A stretch of DNA of 46,307 bases from Deltaproteobacteria bacterium (GCA_016219175.1 JACRCD010000069.1:1-46307); one strand, 5' to 3'; positions 34,209 to 43,401 are shown, counted from the first letter of the stretch. Notes: generated by a model not told the origin, from the sequence alone. Numbers and translations are program-made.

Positions 34209-36629
34209 ATGAAGAAAATTAAATTCATCGCCCATCACAGACAATCTAACGGGGAAGAGCAAGCTGTTTGTGACCATTTATTGGAAGCATCAATAATAAG
34301 TCGTTGCTTTGCTGAAAAGATTGGTTGCCCTGACATTGGGGAACTACTTGGCCTACTTCATGATTTAGGTAAATATAGTAAGCAATTTCAGTCATATATC
34401 AAGTCAGCAATAGGCATGCTTAATCCTGATATAGATGATGAGTTTGTGGACGTTCAGTCTTTGAAGGGAAGGATTGACCATTCCAGCGCGGGGGCACAGT
34501 GGATATGGGGGAAATTCCGTCGATATGGGCCACAAGGGGAGCTGGTTGGGCAGATACTCGCATTGTGTCTTGCTTCTCATCATGGCGGCTTGCTCGACTG
34601 TCTGAAACCGGGAGGGGAAAATAGTTTCATTGCCAGAATGAAGAAGGATGTGAAAAAGACTCATCTGAAAGAATGTGAGGATAATATGGATTTCGAGGTA
34701 TTGGGGCATCTGGACGCTCTCACCTCCCCAAGGCTCATTCAAGAATGTTCACATCGTATCCTGAACTTGGTTGATCCTAAAAGAAACCAAATCGTAACCA
34801 GTTTTAATATTGGTTTTTTTGCCCGCTTTTTGTTTAGTTGCCTGATTGACGCAGACAGGATGAACAGCGCGGACTTTGAAAATCCAGATAAAGAAAAATT
34901 TCGGCAACAGAAGGCAGTTGATTGGCAATCAGCAATAATACGTTTTGAAAACTACCTTGCAAACCTGCCTGTAAAAAGCGAAAAAATTGACCCAATACGA
35001 AGATCGATCTCAGCGAAGTGCAAGGAGAGAGCTGCTGGCGCGCAAGGGATTTACACCTTCACCGTGCCGACAGGCGGAGGCAAAACTTTTGCCAGTATGC
35101 GGTACGCCTTGCATCATGCCCATCAGCATCAACTTGACCGTATCATCTATATCATTCCTTACACGTCGATTATCGAGCAGAACGCCCAAGCCATCCGGGA
35201 GGCAATCGAAGTTGAAGGTGATGAATTCCCCTGGATATTGGAGCACCACTCCAACCTTGAACCGGAACGGCAAACTTGGCGTGATAAGCTCATTGCCGAA
35301 AACTGGGATGCACCTGTGGTCTTCACCACCATGGTTCAATTCCTTGATGTCCTGTTTAGCGGCGGTACGCGTGGGGTCAGGCGGATGCACCAATTGGCAA
35401 GATCGGTTCTGATATTTGACGAGATCCAGACCCTGCCGATTAACTGTGTTCATCTCTTCTGTAACGCCGTTAATTTTCTTGTCTCTCAAGCCAGAACCAC
35501 TGTTGTCCTTTGTACCGCGACGCAGCCATTGCTGGACAAGTTGAAAGCTCCTGACAAGGGTCAGTTGAATATCCCGAAAGAGAATGAACTTGTCTGTAAC
35601 GTGGCCGAAGTGTTTGATCAGCTTAGAAGGGTGCGCATTGACACCAAAGGGATTCGTCCGCAAGGATGGACAGAGTCAGAGCTGGTTGATCTGGCAGTTG
35701 GCGAATTCAACGAAAAAGGAAATTGTCTGGTGGTGGTCAACACAAAGGGCTGGGCGCAGCGGTTGTATGAATCATGCAGAAGTAGAATTGAGACGGGAAG
35801 CCTATTTCATCTCAGCACGAGTCTCTGCCCCGCGCATAGAAAGAAGATCCTGGATCAAGTCCGCCAACGCTTAGACAACGAACTGCCGGTCCTTTGCATA
35901 AGTACGCAGTTGATTGAGGCGGGTGTTGATGTGGATTTTGCGTCGGTGATCCGTTTCCTTGCCGGTTTGGATTCCATAGCCCAGGCCGCCGGACGGTGCA
36001 ACAGAAACGGACGGCTGCCCCAGGCAACGGTACATGTTGTCAATCCACAACTGGAACAGATTGATATGCTGCATGACATCAAGGAAGGCCGGGATAAAGC
36101 CCTGCGGGTCTTTTCAGAAAAGGGTGACGCGGACCTGTTGGATCCTGATGTGATGAGTCTGTATTTTTCCTATTATTTTTACAGCCGGGCAGGCGAGATG
36201 GTTTATCCGGTCTCGGCGAATCAAGCCGGACGACAAGACAGTTTGCTCAGTTTGCTGAGCAATAATCACCTGAATATTGCCAGGACAAAACCCTTGCAGC
36301 TCAGGCAATCATTCAGTACGGCCGGGAAAATTTTCAAAGCGATTGATGCGCCCACCGAGGCTGTGATAGTCCCCTATGGAGAAGGGAGGGAAATCATTGC
36401 CTGGCTTTGTGCTGCCCCGGAACCTGCTAAGGCGTATCAATTGCTCAAGCGCGCCCAGAAGTTCAGTGTCAATGTGTTCCCCAATATCATGCGGAAGCTT
36501 AAGGAAGCGGGAGCTATAAGGCCGGTACAGCAAGGCGAGGAAATTTATTATCTCGACGAACGCCACTATAGTCAGGAATTTGGGTTATCCACAACAGAAG
36601 TCAGTACCATGCAATTCCAGAATGCTTAG
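34209..36629 (+). CDS. cas3: Cas3 nuclease-helicase (type I-C)
   Basis: An 806-residue single-chain Cas3. The HD nuclease domain (about 1-260) has His-Asp 51-52 in GLLHDLGKYSKQF, a His in DHSSAGAQ, HHGG (123-126) and Asp213/215. The SF2 helicase has motif I VPTGGGKTF (285-293), motif II IFDEIQTLP (401-409), TATQP (435-439), LIEAGVDVDF and the motif VI QAAGRCNRNG. It degrades target DNA opened by the Cascade complex. The start has AAGGG upstream. It heads the I-C cas operon; cas5c begins 14 bp after its stop. By eye the HD part is richer in A+T than the helicase part, which may reflect mosaic origin. Confidence 0.95.
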   Translation: MKKIKFIAHHRQSNGEEQAVCDHLLEASIISRCFAEKIGCPDIGELLGLLHDLGKYSKQFQSYIKSAIGMLNPDIDDEFVDVQSLKGRIDHSSAGAQWIWGKFRRYGPQGELVGQILALCLASHHGGLLDCLKPGGENSFIARMKKDVKKTHLKECEDNMDFEVLGHLDALTSPRLIQECSHRILNLVDPKRNQIVTSFNIGFFARFLFSCLIDADRMNSADFENPDKEKFRQQKAVDWQSAIIRFENYLANLPVKSEKIDPIRRSISAKCKERAAGAQGIYTFTVPTGGGKTFASMRYALHHAHQHQLDRIIYIIPYTSIIEQNAQAIREAIEVEGDEFPWILEHHSNLEPERQTWRDKLIAENWDAPVVFTTMVQFLDVLFSGGTRGVRRMHQLARSVLIFDEIQTLPINCVHLFCNAVNFLVSQARTTVVLCTATQPLLDKLKAPDKGQLNIPKENELVCNVAEVFDQLRRVRIDTKGIRPQGWTESELVDLAVGEFNEKGNCLVVVNTKGWAQRLYESCRSRIETGSLFHLSTSLCPAHRKKILDQVRQRLDNELPVLCISTQLIEAGVDVDFASVIRFLAGLDSIAQAAGRCNRNGRLPQATVHVVNPQLEQIDMLHDIKEGRDKALRVFSEKGDADLLDPDVMSLYFSYYFYSRAGEMVYPVSANQAGRQDSLLSLLSNNHLNIARTKPLQLRQSFSTAGKIFKAIDAPTEAVIVPYGEGREIIAWLCAAPEPAKAYQLLKRAQKFSVNVFPNIMRKLKEAGAIRPVQQGEEIYYLDERHYSQEFGLSTTEVSTMQFQNA

Positions 36630-36642
36630 GGAGGAAAATTGG

Positions 36643-37347
36643 ATGAAAAACGATATCAGTTTCCGGTTATGGGGGCGGTACGCACTTTTTACCGACCCGG
36701 TAACCAAAACCGGTGGGGAGAAATGCTCCTATCATGTCCCGACCTATGAAGCCATCAAAGGGGTATTGAAGTCGATTTACTGGAAACCCACTATCATCTG
36801 GCATGTGGATAAGGTGCGGGTCATGAAACCTTTGCGCACCCAGACCAAGGGGACAAAACCTTTGGTCTGGGGTGGCGGCAACAGCCTGGCGATTTACACT
36901 TTTCTGCATGATGTGGAATACCAGGTTAAGGCGCATTTTGAATGGAATGAACACCGCCCGGAACTGACCAAGGACCGGATCGACGGAAAACATTTCAGTA
37001 TTGTAAAGCGAATGCTGGAAAAGGGAGGTCGGCAGGACATCTTCCTCGGTACCCGAGATTGTCAAGGCTATGTGGAACCCTGCGAGTTCGGCGAGGGAAA
37101 AGGCCCCTATGATGAAATCGACGAACTCAGCTTTGGCCTGATGTTTCACGGTTTTGATTATCCGGATGAAACAGGAACGAATGAATTTCATAGCCGCTTC
37201 TGGCATGCCGTCATGCGGAGAGGAATTCTGGAGTTCCCCAGACCGGAAACATGTGAAAGTCGCCGCTTCATCCGCAAGATGTTCCCCAAGGAATTCGGGC
37301 TAGGTGAGAATGTCCTGTCTGTTGAACATGAAGAGGCACTGCTATGA
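36643..37347 (+). CDS. cas5c: Cas5c crRNA-processing endoribonuclease
   Basis: A 234-residue Cas5 of the I-C (Cas5d/Dvulg) type. It starts SFRLWGRYALFTDPVTKTGG and has VPTYEAIKGVLKSIYWKP, both diagnostic. In type I-C there is no Cas6: Cas5c cuts the pre-crRNA and stays at the 5' handle. ATG 36643 with GGGAGGA is chosen; the longer frame from 36580 overlaps cas3. Its stop overlaps the cas8c start by 4 bp. Confidence 0.94.
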   Translation: MKNDISFRLWGRYALFTDPVTKTGGEKCSYHVPTYEAIKGVLKSIYWKPTIIWHVDKVRVMKPLRTQTKGTKPLVWGGGNSLAIYTFLHDVEYQVKAHFEWNEHRPELTKDRIDGKHFSIVKRMLEKGGRQDIFLGTRDCQGYVEPCEFGEGKGPYDEIDELSFGLMFHGFDYPDETGTNEFHSRFWHAVMRRGILEFPRPETCESRRFIRKMFPKEFGLGENVLSVEHEEALL

Positions 37348-39371
37348 GCTGGCTTGCGAGGCTATATGAGACTTATGAGGCTGTTTCCCAAAACCATCAA
37401 TTGAATGAGTCGTTAGAGCCTTACTATCACAAGAAGGAACAATGTCACATTGAAATCATTATTGATGGCGATGGGGATTTTATTCGTGCTGAGCCGCTTC
37501 TGCAGGAGGTGACTTATGGCAAAGAGACTTATTGGAAAGGAGAAGAAACCGTTATTCCAATAACTCCTAAAAGTTTGACCGGCCGTACAAGTGGGCCAGC
37601 CCCATATCCATTGGTAGAGCAAATTCAATATGTGGCAAAAGACTACCCTTATTATGGGGGTGCCAAGGAGTCATACTTTGAAGACTTTTGTGAGCTTATT
37701 ACTTGTTGGGCAATTTCTGAATACACCCATCCTAAGATTGAGGCCGTAAAAAAATATGTGGGGAAAGGGTTCGTGGTTCGTGATTTGCTTAAAGCCAAGA
37801 TCCTTTATTCTTATCTGAATGACGGTCGCGAGATATTGATAACCAATTGGGCAAAGCAGGGTCCGTGCGAGGAGGGATCGAAAAAGAGATTACCTAAACC
37901 AGCCCTGCTTAATGCAGTGAACAACAACGAACAAGGAAATGCTAAAATTCGATGGCGGGTCCAACGCCTTGGTGACCCGGATGATCTGACTTGGTCAGAT
38001 CCAATTTTGATAAAGAGATGGCAAAAATTTCAGGAAGATACAAATCAAAAAAACGGTTTTTGCCAAATATCCGGGAAAGAAAGTTTTATAGCCAAGAATC
38101 ATCCTAAAGGGATCATTGCCAAGGTCAATGATGCCAAGTTGATATCTGTACCTACCGATCCAAGTTATTTGACCTATCAGGGCAGATTCACTAACGAAAA
38201 CCAGCCTTATGCCATAAGTTTTGAAGTAAGCCAGAAAGCACATAATGCATTGCGTTGGTTAATTTCCAGGCAAGGACCAGGAAGTCAAACCAATGAGCAA
38301 GTGTTCGTGACTTGGGCGATTTCTGGCAGGCCTATACCAGACCCCTTTGACGATATATGGGCTGTACTTGGAGATGAGATAAAATTTTCTCCTGAATCTG
38401 AGGAAAAGAAAGGGCTTGAAATAGACCATTCCATTGATGCCGGGCAGTCTTTTGCCATAAAATTCAACAACTATATGAAAGGTTATAAGGAAAACATCCA
38501 GCCTACTGAATCAATAGTCGTGCTTGGTTTGGATGCAGCTACAAAAGGAAGGCTTGGAGTCATGTACTACCTGAAACTTCAGGGGAGTGAATACCTCGAG
38601 CGTATTGAAAGTTGGCACACGCAGTTTGCCTGGCCACAGCGGCATACAATCGAAATACCAAGCGGAAAAGAGGGTAAGAAGCCGGGCAGTAAAGTGATTT
38701 GGCCGGTGAGTTCACCTGTCCCAAGAAGTATCGCCGAGGCGGCTTATGGCAATATCCTGAAAAGCAACGACACCCTTAAAAAAAGCCTGATTGAGCGGAT
38801 ATTGCCCTGCATTGTTGATGCCCGACCCTTGCCGGAAGATATTTTGAATTCCGCTGTCCGGCGGGCCAGCAACCGGCATAACTGTGAACAATGGGAGTGG
38901 GAACGGAATCTAGGTTTCGCTTGTGCACTATACAGAGGTTTCTATAAACGGCACCCAGACCAAAAACAAAGGAGAGAATATGATATGATACTGGAAGAAA
39001 ATAACACTTCAAGGGATTATTTATATGGCCGACTACTGGCGATAGCCGAGCGGATAGAAGAAATTGCGTTATCGGTTGGTGGAGAAAATCGTTCCACCAC
39101 AGCCGCCAGGATGATGCAGCGTTTTGCGGATCGACCGTTTTCCACCTGGCGGAGTATTGAGTTGGCGCTTCAACCCTATATGCAGCGACTGCAAAGTTCC
39201 CGGCCAGGATTTCTGACGAACAGAAAAAAAGAGCTTGATTCGGTTTTATGTTCCTTCAAGCCTGGTGATTTTACCAGCGATAAACCTATGTCAGGTGAAT
39301 TTTTGCTGGGCTATCATTGCCAGAGGATGTTTTTTCGTAATACGCAAACAGATTCCACCCATGAAGTCTGA
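37344..39371 (+). CDS. cas8c: Cas8c large subunit (Csd1 family)
   Basis: A 675-residue Csd1-family protein and the large subunit of I-C Cascade, which recognises the PAM. It starts MSWLARLYETYEAV and includes PYPLVEQIQYVAKDYPYYGG and ALRWLISRQG. The C-terminal about 128 residues are also made separately as Cas11c from an internal start at 38985. The 4-bp overlap with cas5c suggests coupled translation. The 5' two thirds is A+T-richer by eye than the genes around it. Confidence 0.94.
   Translation: MSWLARLYETYEAVSQNHQLNESLEPYYHKKEQCHIEIIIDGDGDFIRAEPLLQEVTYGKETYWKGEETVIPITPKSLTGRTSGPAPYPLVEQIQYVAKDYPYYGGAKESYFEDFCELITCWAISEYTHPKIEAVKKYVGKGFVVRDLLKAKILYSYLNDGREILITNWAKQGPCEEGSKKRLPKPALLNAVNNNEQGNAKIRWRVQRLGDPDDLTWSDPILIKRWQKFQEDTNQKNGFCQISGKESFIAKNHPKGIIAKVNDAKLISVPTDPSYLTYQGRFTNENQPYAISFEVSQKAHNALRWLISRQGPGSQTNEQVFVTWAISGRPIPDPFDDIWAVLGDEIKFSPESEEKKGLEIDHSIDAGQSFAIKFNNYMKGYKENIQPTESIVVLGLDAATKGRLGVMYYLKLQGSEYLERIESWHTQFAWPQRHTIEIPSGKEGKKPGSKVIWPVSSPVPRSIAEAAYGNILKSNDTLKKSLIERILPCIVDARPLPEDILNSAVRRASNRHNCEQWEWERNLGFACALYRGFYKRHPDQKQRREYDMILEENNTSRDYLYGRLLAIAERIEEIALSVGGENRSTTAARMMQRFADRPFSTWRSIELALQPYMQRLQSSRPGFLTNRKKELDSVLCSFKPGDFTSDKPMSGEFLLGYHCQRMFFRNTQTDSTHEV
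38985..39371 (+). CDS. cas11c: Cas11c small subunit, internal translation within cas8c
   Basis: In-frame ATG 38985 in cas8c has a strong Shine-Dalgarno AAAGGAG at 38968-38974, 10 nt upstream. The product is 128 residues (MILEENNTSRDYLYGRLLAI...), all-helical, matching the size of known I-C Cas11c. It is established for type I-C that the small subunit is translated from inside cas8c and forms the Cascade belly. The sequence evidence is the site plus the length; the function comes from the family. Confidence 0.82.
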   Translation: MILEENNTSRDYLYGRLLAIAERIEEIALSVGGENRSTTAARMMQRFADRPFSTWRSIELALQPYMQRLQSSRPGFLTNRKKELDSVLCSFKPGDFTSDKPMSGEFLLGYHCQRMFFRNTQTDSTHEV

Positions 39372-39389
39372 TTAAAGAGGAGACAGAAT

Positions 39390-40250
39390 ATGAGCAGTCT
39401 GAATAACAAAATTGATTTCGCGGTCATCTTCAGTGTCAAAAAAGCCAATCCCAACGGCGACCCCTTGAATGGCAACCGCCCTCGCATAGACTATGACGGC
39501 TATGGCGAGGTTTCCGATGTTTGTCTCAAACGAAAAATCCGGGATCGTTTGCAGGATGCCGGCCACACTGTTTTTGTTCAATCGGATGAGAAAAAAATTG
39601 ATGGCATGCCAAATCTTAGGGCACGGGCTGAATCTTCTCAGTTCGGGTTGGGCAAGGATGCTTTCAAGATTGACAAAAGTATGCCGGAAAAGAAGGATGA
39701 GACGGCTAAACTTGCCTGCGAAAAATGGCTTGATGTGCGTGCATTTGGGCAGCTTTTTGCCTTTGGTAAAGGAGATGATGCTTCTGGTGTGTCAATACCT
39801 ATTCGTGGTCCGGTCACTATTCAATCTGCCTTTAGTGTTGAACCTGTCAGTATAACCAGTACTCAGATTGTTAAGAGTGTCAATGCAGAGGAAGCAAAGG
39901 GGAAAAGCGATATCAGCGCTGATCGTATGGGGATGAAACATCGGGTTGACCAAGCTGTTTATGTCACCTTCGGCAGCATGAGCCCTCAGTTGTCCGGAAA
40001 GACCGAGTTCAGTGATTCGGATGCCGAAGTTATCAAATCCGTTCTCCCAAAACTTTTTGAAGGGGACGCATCGTCGGCAAGACCGGACGGCACGATGGCG
40101 GTCGAGAAAGTCATCTGGTGGAAGCACAACAGTAAAGCTGGCCAATATTCTTCGGCAAAAGTGCACAGGACGTTGTCAGTAAATCCGGATGGCAGCTATC
40201 AGTTAAACAACCTTGATGGGTTGATTCCTGAAGAAATCAATGGGTTTTGA
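39390..40250 (+). CDS. cas7c: Cas7c backbone subunit (Csd2 family)
   Basis: A 286-residue Cas7/Csd2 protein with the signature AVIFSVKKANPNGDPLNGNRP and DYDGYGEVSDVCLKRKIRDRL near the start. Several copies coat the crRNA in Cascade. It begins 19 bp after cas8c with an AAAGAGGAG site. Normally cas4 follows; here a 3.4-kb accessory island intervenes. Confidence 0.95.
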   Translation: MSSLNNKIDFAVIFSVKKANPNGDPLNGNRPRIDYDGYGEVSDVCLKRKIRDRLQDAGHTVFVQSDEKKIDGMPNLRARAESSQFGLGKDAFKIDKSMPEKKDETAKLACEKWLDVRAFGQLFAFGKGDDASGVSIPIRGPVTIQSAFSVEPVSITSTQIVKSVNAEEAKGKSDISADRMGMKHRVDQAVYVTFGSMSPQLSGKTEFSDSDAEVIKSVLPKLFEGDASSARPDGTMAVEKVIWWKHNSKAGQYSSAKVHRTLSVNPDGSYQLNNLDGLIPEEINGF

Positions 40251-40288
40251 GCCAAGCGCTGTGATTGGTTTAAAAACTGGATGGTGAT

Positions 40289-40975
40289 ATGGTGGAAACC
40301 AAACTGGGTGTCTTCAAAAACAAGGAAATCAGGCGAACCCTGCATAACAACGACTGGTGGTTCGTGGTCGAGGACGTCGTTCACTCCATGATCGACTCAA
40401 AAGATCCGAAGCAGTATATCCGGCGCATGAAACAGCGCGACCCGGAACTTGGTAAAGGGTGGGTACAGATTGTACATACCCTTCCCATCGAGACGGAAGG
40501 TGGCGCGCAGCGTATGTTGTGCGCCAACACCGAAGGCCTCTTCCGCATCATCCAGTCCATCCCCTCGCCCAAGGCCGAGCCGTTCAAACTCTGGCTGGCC
40601 AAGGTTGGCTATGAACGGGTACAGGAGATCGAAGACCCGGAACTGGCAACAAAGAGAACCAAGGCCCTTTACCGGGCCAAGGGCTATTCGGAAGCTTGGG
40701 TTGAAAAGCGGATGCGCGGCATTGCCGTCCGGGCCGAACTGACCGACGAGTGGCAGAATCGGGCCGTCAATGGCGAACCGGAATACGCCATCCTGGCTGC
40801 GGAAATTTCCAAGGCCGCCTTCGGCCTCACCCCGTCAGAGTGTAAGGAATTGAAAGGGCTGGAGCGGGAAAATTTGCGGGATCACATGACCGATCTGGAA
40901 CTGATCTTTTCCATGCTGGGCGAGGCGGCCACCACCGAGATCGCCCGCCGGCAGGAGCCGATTGAAACACTTTAG
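40289..40975 (+). CDS. BRO-N/antirepressor-like protein 1
   Basis: A 228-residue protein. Residues about 1-110 are a BRO-N domain (IRRTLHNNDWWFVVEDVVHS; CANTEGLFRIIQSIPSPKAE), and the C-terminal half is the helical part common to DinD/antirepressor-like proteins (KRMRGIAVRAELTDEWQNRA; LRDHMTDLELIF). It lacks the basic C-terminal tail seen in its paralog at 40990. BRO-N proteins bind DNA and occur in phages and as DNA-damage-linked genes. Here it lies 38 bp after cas7c on the same strand, so it may be transcribed with the cas genes. The site is weak. Confidence 0.85.
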   Translation: MVETKLGVFKNKEIRRTLHNNDWWFVVEDVVHSMIDSKDPKQYIRRMKQRDPELGKGWVQIVHTLPIETEGGAQRMLCANTEGLFRIIQSIPSPKAEPFKLWLAKVGYERVQEIEDPELATKRTKALYRAKGYSEAWVEKRMRGIAVRAELTDEWQNRAVNGEPEYAILAAEISKAAFGLTPSECKELKGLERENLRDHMTDLELIFSMLGEAATTEIARRQEPIETL

Positions 40976-40989
40976 GAGGAGAGTGCTTG

Positions 40990-41832
40990 ATGGTATCAAC
41001 GGAACTGATTCGGGTTGCGGTTTTTGAAGGTGAAAAGATTCGAAAAATCTTCCATGAGGGGGAATGGTGGTTTTCGATCATTGATATCGTGCGTGTGTTG
41101 ACCGGCAGTAGCGTCCCAAAGCGCTATTGGAGTGATCTTAAGCGCAAACTCACAAAAGAGGGTTATGTCGAGTTGTACGAAAAAATCGTACAACTGAAAT
41201 TTATCGCAACCGACGGGAAGTATTACGCTACCGACTGTGCGGACACGGAAACTATGTTTCGGATCATTCAATCCATTCCTTCACCCAAGGTGGAACCGCT
41301 AAAGCGTTGGCTGGCAAGGGTCGGCAAGGAACGAATTGAGGAAATCGAGAATCCGGAACTCTCCATGGACCGGATGAAGTCGATTTATGAGAAAAAAGGG
41401 TACACAAAGGAGTGGATCGATAAACGGATGCGCGGCATTGCCGTGCGCCAGGATCTGACTGACGAGTGGCAGAACCGTGGGGCGAAGACAAGCCTGGAAT
41501 TTGCCATCCTGACCAACGAGATCATGCATGGGGCGTTTGATCTGAAAGTGGAGGAATACAAACAGGTGAAGGGGCTGGTAAAAGAAAATCTCCGCGACCA
41601 CATGACCGATATTGAACTGATTCTCACCATGCTGGCCGAGGCTACAACAACCAAGCTACATCGTGACCGGGGTTCCCAGGGTTTTGAACCATTGAAGAAA
41701 GATGCCAAGGATGGCGGGGCCGTGGCTGGAAGGACCCGCAAGGATATTGAAAAGCAGTCCGGCACCCCGGTGGTTTCAAGAGATAATTTCAAGAAGCTGA
41801 CGGGGACAGGGAAGAAGAAACTTACGAGATAG
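40990..41832 (+). CDS. BRO-N/antirepressor-like protein 2
   Basis: A 280-residue paralog of the preceding protein (shared IIQSIPSPK, MRGIAVR, LTDEWQNR, LRDHMTD segments; BRO-N with EGEWWFSIIDIVRVL). It has a C-terminal extension DAKDGGAVAGRTRKDIEKQS then GTPVVSRDNFKKLTG of the DinD-like type. A very good site (AGGAGGAG) precedes ATG 40990, 14 bp after the first paralog. Its TAG is followed in the same frame by a second copy of a similar tail (41836-41970). Confidence 0.85.
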   Translation: MVSTELIRVAVFEGEKIRKIFHEGEWWFSIIDIVRVLTGSSVPKRYWSDLKRKLTKEGYVELYEKIVQLKFIATDGKYYATDCADTETMFRIIQSIPSPKVEPLKRWLARVGKERIEEIENPELSMDRMKSIYEKKGYTKEWIDKRMRGIAVRQDLTDEWQNRGAKTSLEFAILTNEIMHGAFDLKVEEYKQVKGLVKENLRDHMTDIELILTMLAEATTTKLHRDRGSQGFEPLKKDAKDGGAVAGRTRKDIEKQSGTPVVSRDNFKKLTGTGKKKLTR

Positions 41833-41835
41833 CGC

Positions 41836-41970
41836 GATGCTGAGAAAAAAGACTGGAAAGTGGAGGCGCGGGAAAAACTGGAGGTTGAGACGGGCAACAA
41901 GGTGGTCAGTTCTGAAAATTATCTCACGGAGCAGGAGAGCCGGAAGCGGCTAAAAGGCAAAAAGAAGTAG
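41836..41970 (+). pseudogene. Orphan C-terminal tail of a third BRO/DinD-like gene
   Basis: Directly after the stop of BRO 2 plus one codon, and in the same frame, 44 codons read DAEKKDWKVEAREKLEVETG then NKVVSSENYLTEQESRKRLK and a TAG. This matches the tail of BRO 2 (GRTRKDIEKQSGTPVVSRDNF) and has no start of its own. It is a remnant of tandem duplication or recombination among BRO genes. Confidence 0.75.
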
Positions 41971-41985
41971 CATGGGGCAATCGGA

Positions 41986-42987
41986 ATGAGCGAAAAAACA
42001 GAAAAACCAGAAAACATGCATTCAGAGCTCGGGGAAATCATCCTATATCAGTCTGAGGAAGGAAAATCATTGATCGATGTCCACCTCAAGGATGAGACTG
42101 TCTGGCTGACTCAGGCGCATATGGTGGAGCTGTTTCAGCGTGATCAATCGGTTATTTCCCGGCATTTGAATAATGTTTTCAAGGAAAGAGAGTTGCCTCG
42201 GGAAAGCAATATGCAAAAAATGCATATTGCTGATTCGGATAAACCGGTAGCTTTTTATAACCTCGATGTCATCATATCGGTCGGTTACCGGGTAAAATCG
42301 CAACGCGGCACCCAGTTCCGCATCTGGGCCACCTCCGTCTTGAAAGACCATCTGGTGCGCGGCTATTCACTCAATCAACGCAGGCTGGCGGAAAAAGGCG
42401 TGGATGAGGTGCGGCAGGTTCTGCGTCTTTTGGCCACCACTCTGGAAAGTCAGAGTCTGGTCAGCGATGAGGGCCGAGCGGTACTGAAAGTTGTAAACCG
42501 CTATGCCAGGACCTGGCAGCTTCTTCTGGAGTATGACGAAGACAGACTGCCGGTGCCAGAGAGAAAGCACGACACCAGATCGGTGCTGGAGATTGACCAG
42601 GTCCGGCAGGCCATTGTCATTCTGAAAAAGGAATTGTTGAGCAGGGGGGAGGCGACTGATCTTTTCGGCCACGAACGGGGCCACGGCCTTGCCGGCCTCA
42701 TCGGTGCGGTGCAGCAGTCCTTCGGCGGCCAGGATCTGTATCCCAGCGTGGAGGAGAAGGCGGCCCATCTCCTCTATTTTGTTATCAAGGACCATCCTTT
42801 TTCTGATGGCAACAAGCGGATCGGCTCTTTTCTCTTTCTGCTGTTTCTCCAGGCCAACGGCCTGCTGGATGAAAAGGGGTTGAATAACCGGGCGCTGGTG
42901 GCCCTGGCCCTGCTCACCGCAGCAAGCGAATCAGGGCAGAAGGAATTGATGATCCGGCTGATCATGAACCTGATTGGAGAAAAATAA
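41986..42987 (+). CDS. RhuM-Fic fusion protein
   Basis: A 333-residue protein. Residues about 10-135 are a RhuM-type domain (ILYQSEEGKSLIDVHLKDET; VWLTQAHMVELFQRDQSVIS; FYNLDVIISVGYRVKSQRGT) with a DNA-binding-like fold. Residues about 150-330 are a Fic/Doc domain with the active motif HPFSDGNKRIG (270-280), intact catalytic His270. Fic enzymes transfer AMP or another group to target proteins, so this could be a toxin; RhuM may supply regulation or inhibition. No inhibitory (S/T)xxxE(G/N) motif was clearly found. It lies on the cas strand after the BRO genes. Confidence 0.87.
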   Translation: MSEKTEKPENMHSELGEIILYQSEEGKSLIDVHLKDETVWLTQAHMVELFQRDQSVISRHLNNVFKERELPRESNMQKMHIADSDKPVAFYNLDVIISVGYRVKSQRGTQFRIWATSVLKDHLVRGYSLNQRRLAEKGVDEVRQVLRLLATTLESQSLVSDEGRAVLKVVNRYARTWQLLLEYDEDRLPVPERKHDTRSVLEIDQVRQAIVILKKELLSRGEATDLFGHERGHGLAGLIGAVQQSFGGQDLYPSVEEKAAHLLYFVIKDHPFSDGNKRIGSFLFLLFLQANGLLDEKGLNNRALVALALLTAASESGQKELMIRLIMNLIGEK

Positions 42988-43011
42988 TGGAGATCCGGGC
43001 AAGAGGGTCTT

Positions 43012-43401
43012 TCATGGGTTTTTTACTGCACATTTACTCAACCCTTTGGAGCGGCGGATGAAATCAGAGTCAAAGGTGGCGAAATGGCCGCAATCTTTGC
43101 AGCATGCAAGATGGAGGGCATCGGCAAAATCAAGCCCTTTCCGGGTCCATTCCAAAGCGGAAAATAAGGTGTCAGGATTTTTCGTTTTGACGTTCGTCAG
43201 ACTGAGGAGTTTTATAAATGCGTCACAGATTTCAAGGGTTTTGAAACTGTATGCAAAACGTAAAACCCATTCTGTTTCGAGCATAACGGTGTCGGAAATA
43301 AAAACGGTGTCCTTATTGAAAAGGGCAAAGGCCTTCTTGAATTGGTCTTCATTGTCGCGGGTCAGCAGCCGGACAAGAATATTTGTATCAACCCCGGTCA
43401 T
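43012..43401 (-). CDS. vapC: VapC-type PIN-domain toxin
   Basis: A 129-residue PIN ribonuclease with the acidic residues Asp5 (VDTNILVRLL), Glu42 (LETEW), Asp91/Asp94 (DFADALHL) and Asp111 (FATFDSDF). VapC toxins cut tRNA or rRNA. ATG 43401 has GGAGA upstream; it overlaps vapB by 14 bp. Transcription runs against the cas genes. The gene ends 25 bp from the RhuM-Fic stop (convergent). Confidence 0.9.
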   Translation of the reverse strand: MTGVDTNILVRLLTRDNEDQFKKAFALFNKDTVFISDTVMLETEWVLRFAYSFKTLEICDAFIKLLSLTNVKTKNPDTLFSALEWTRKGLDFADALHLACCKDCGHFATFDSDFIRRSKGLSKCAVKNP

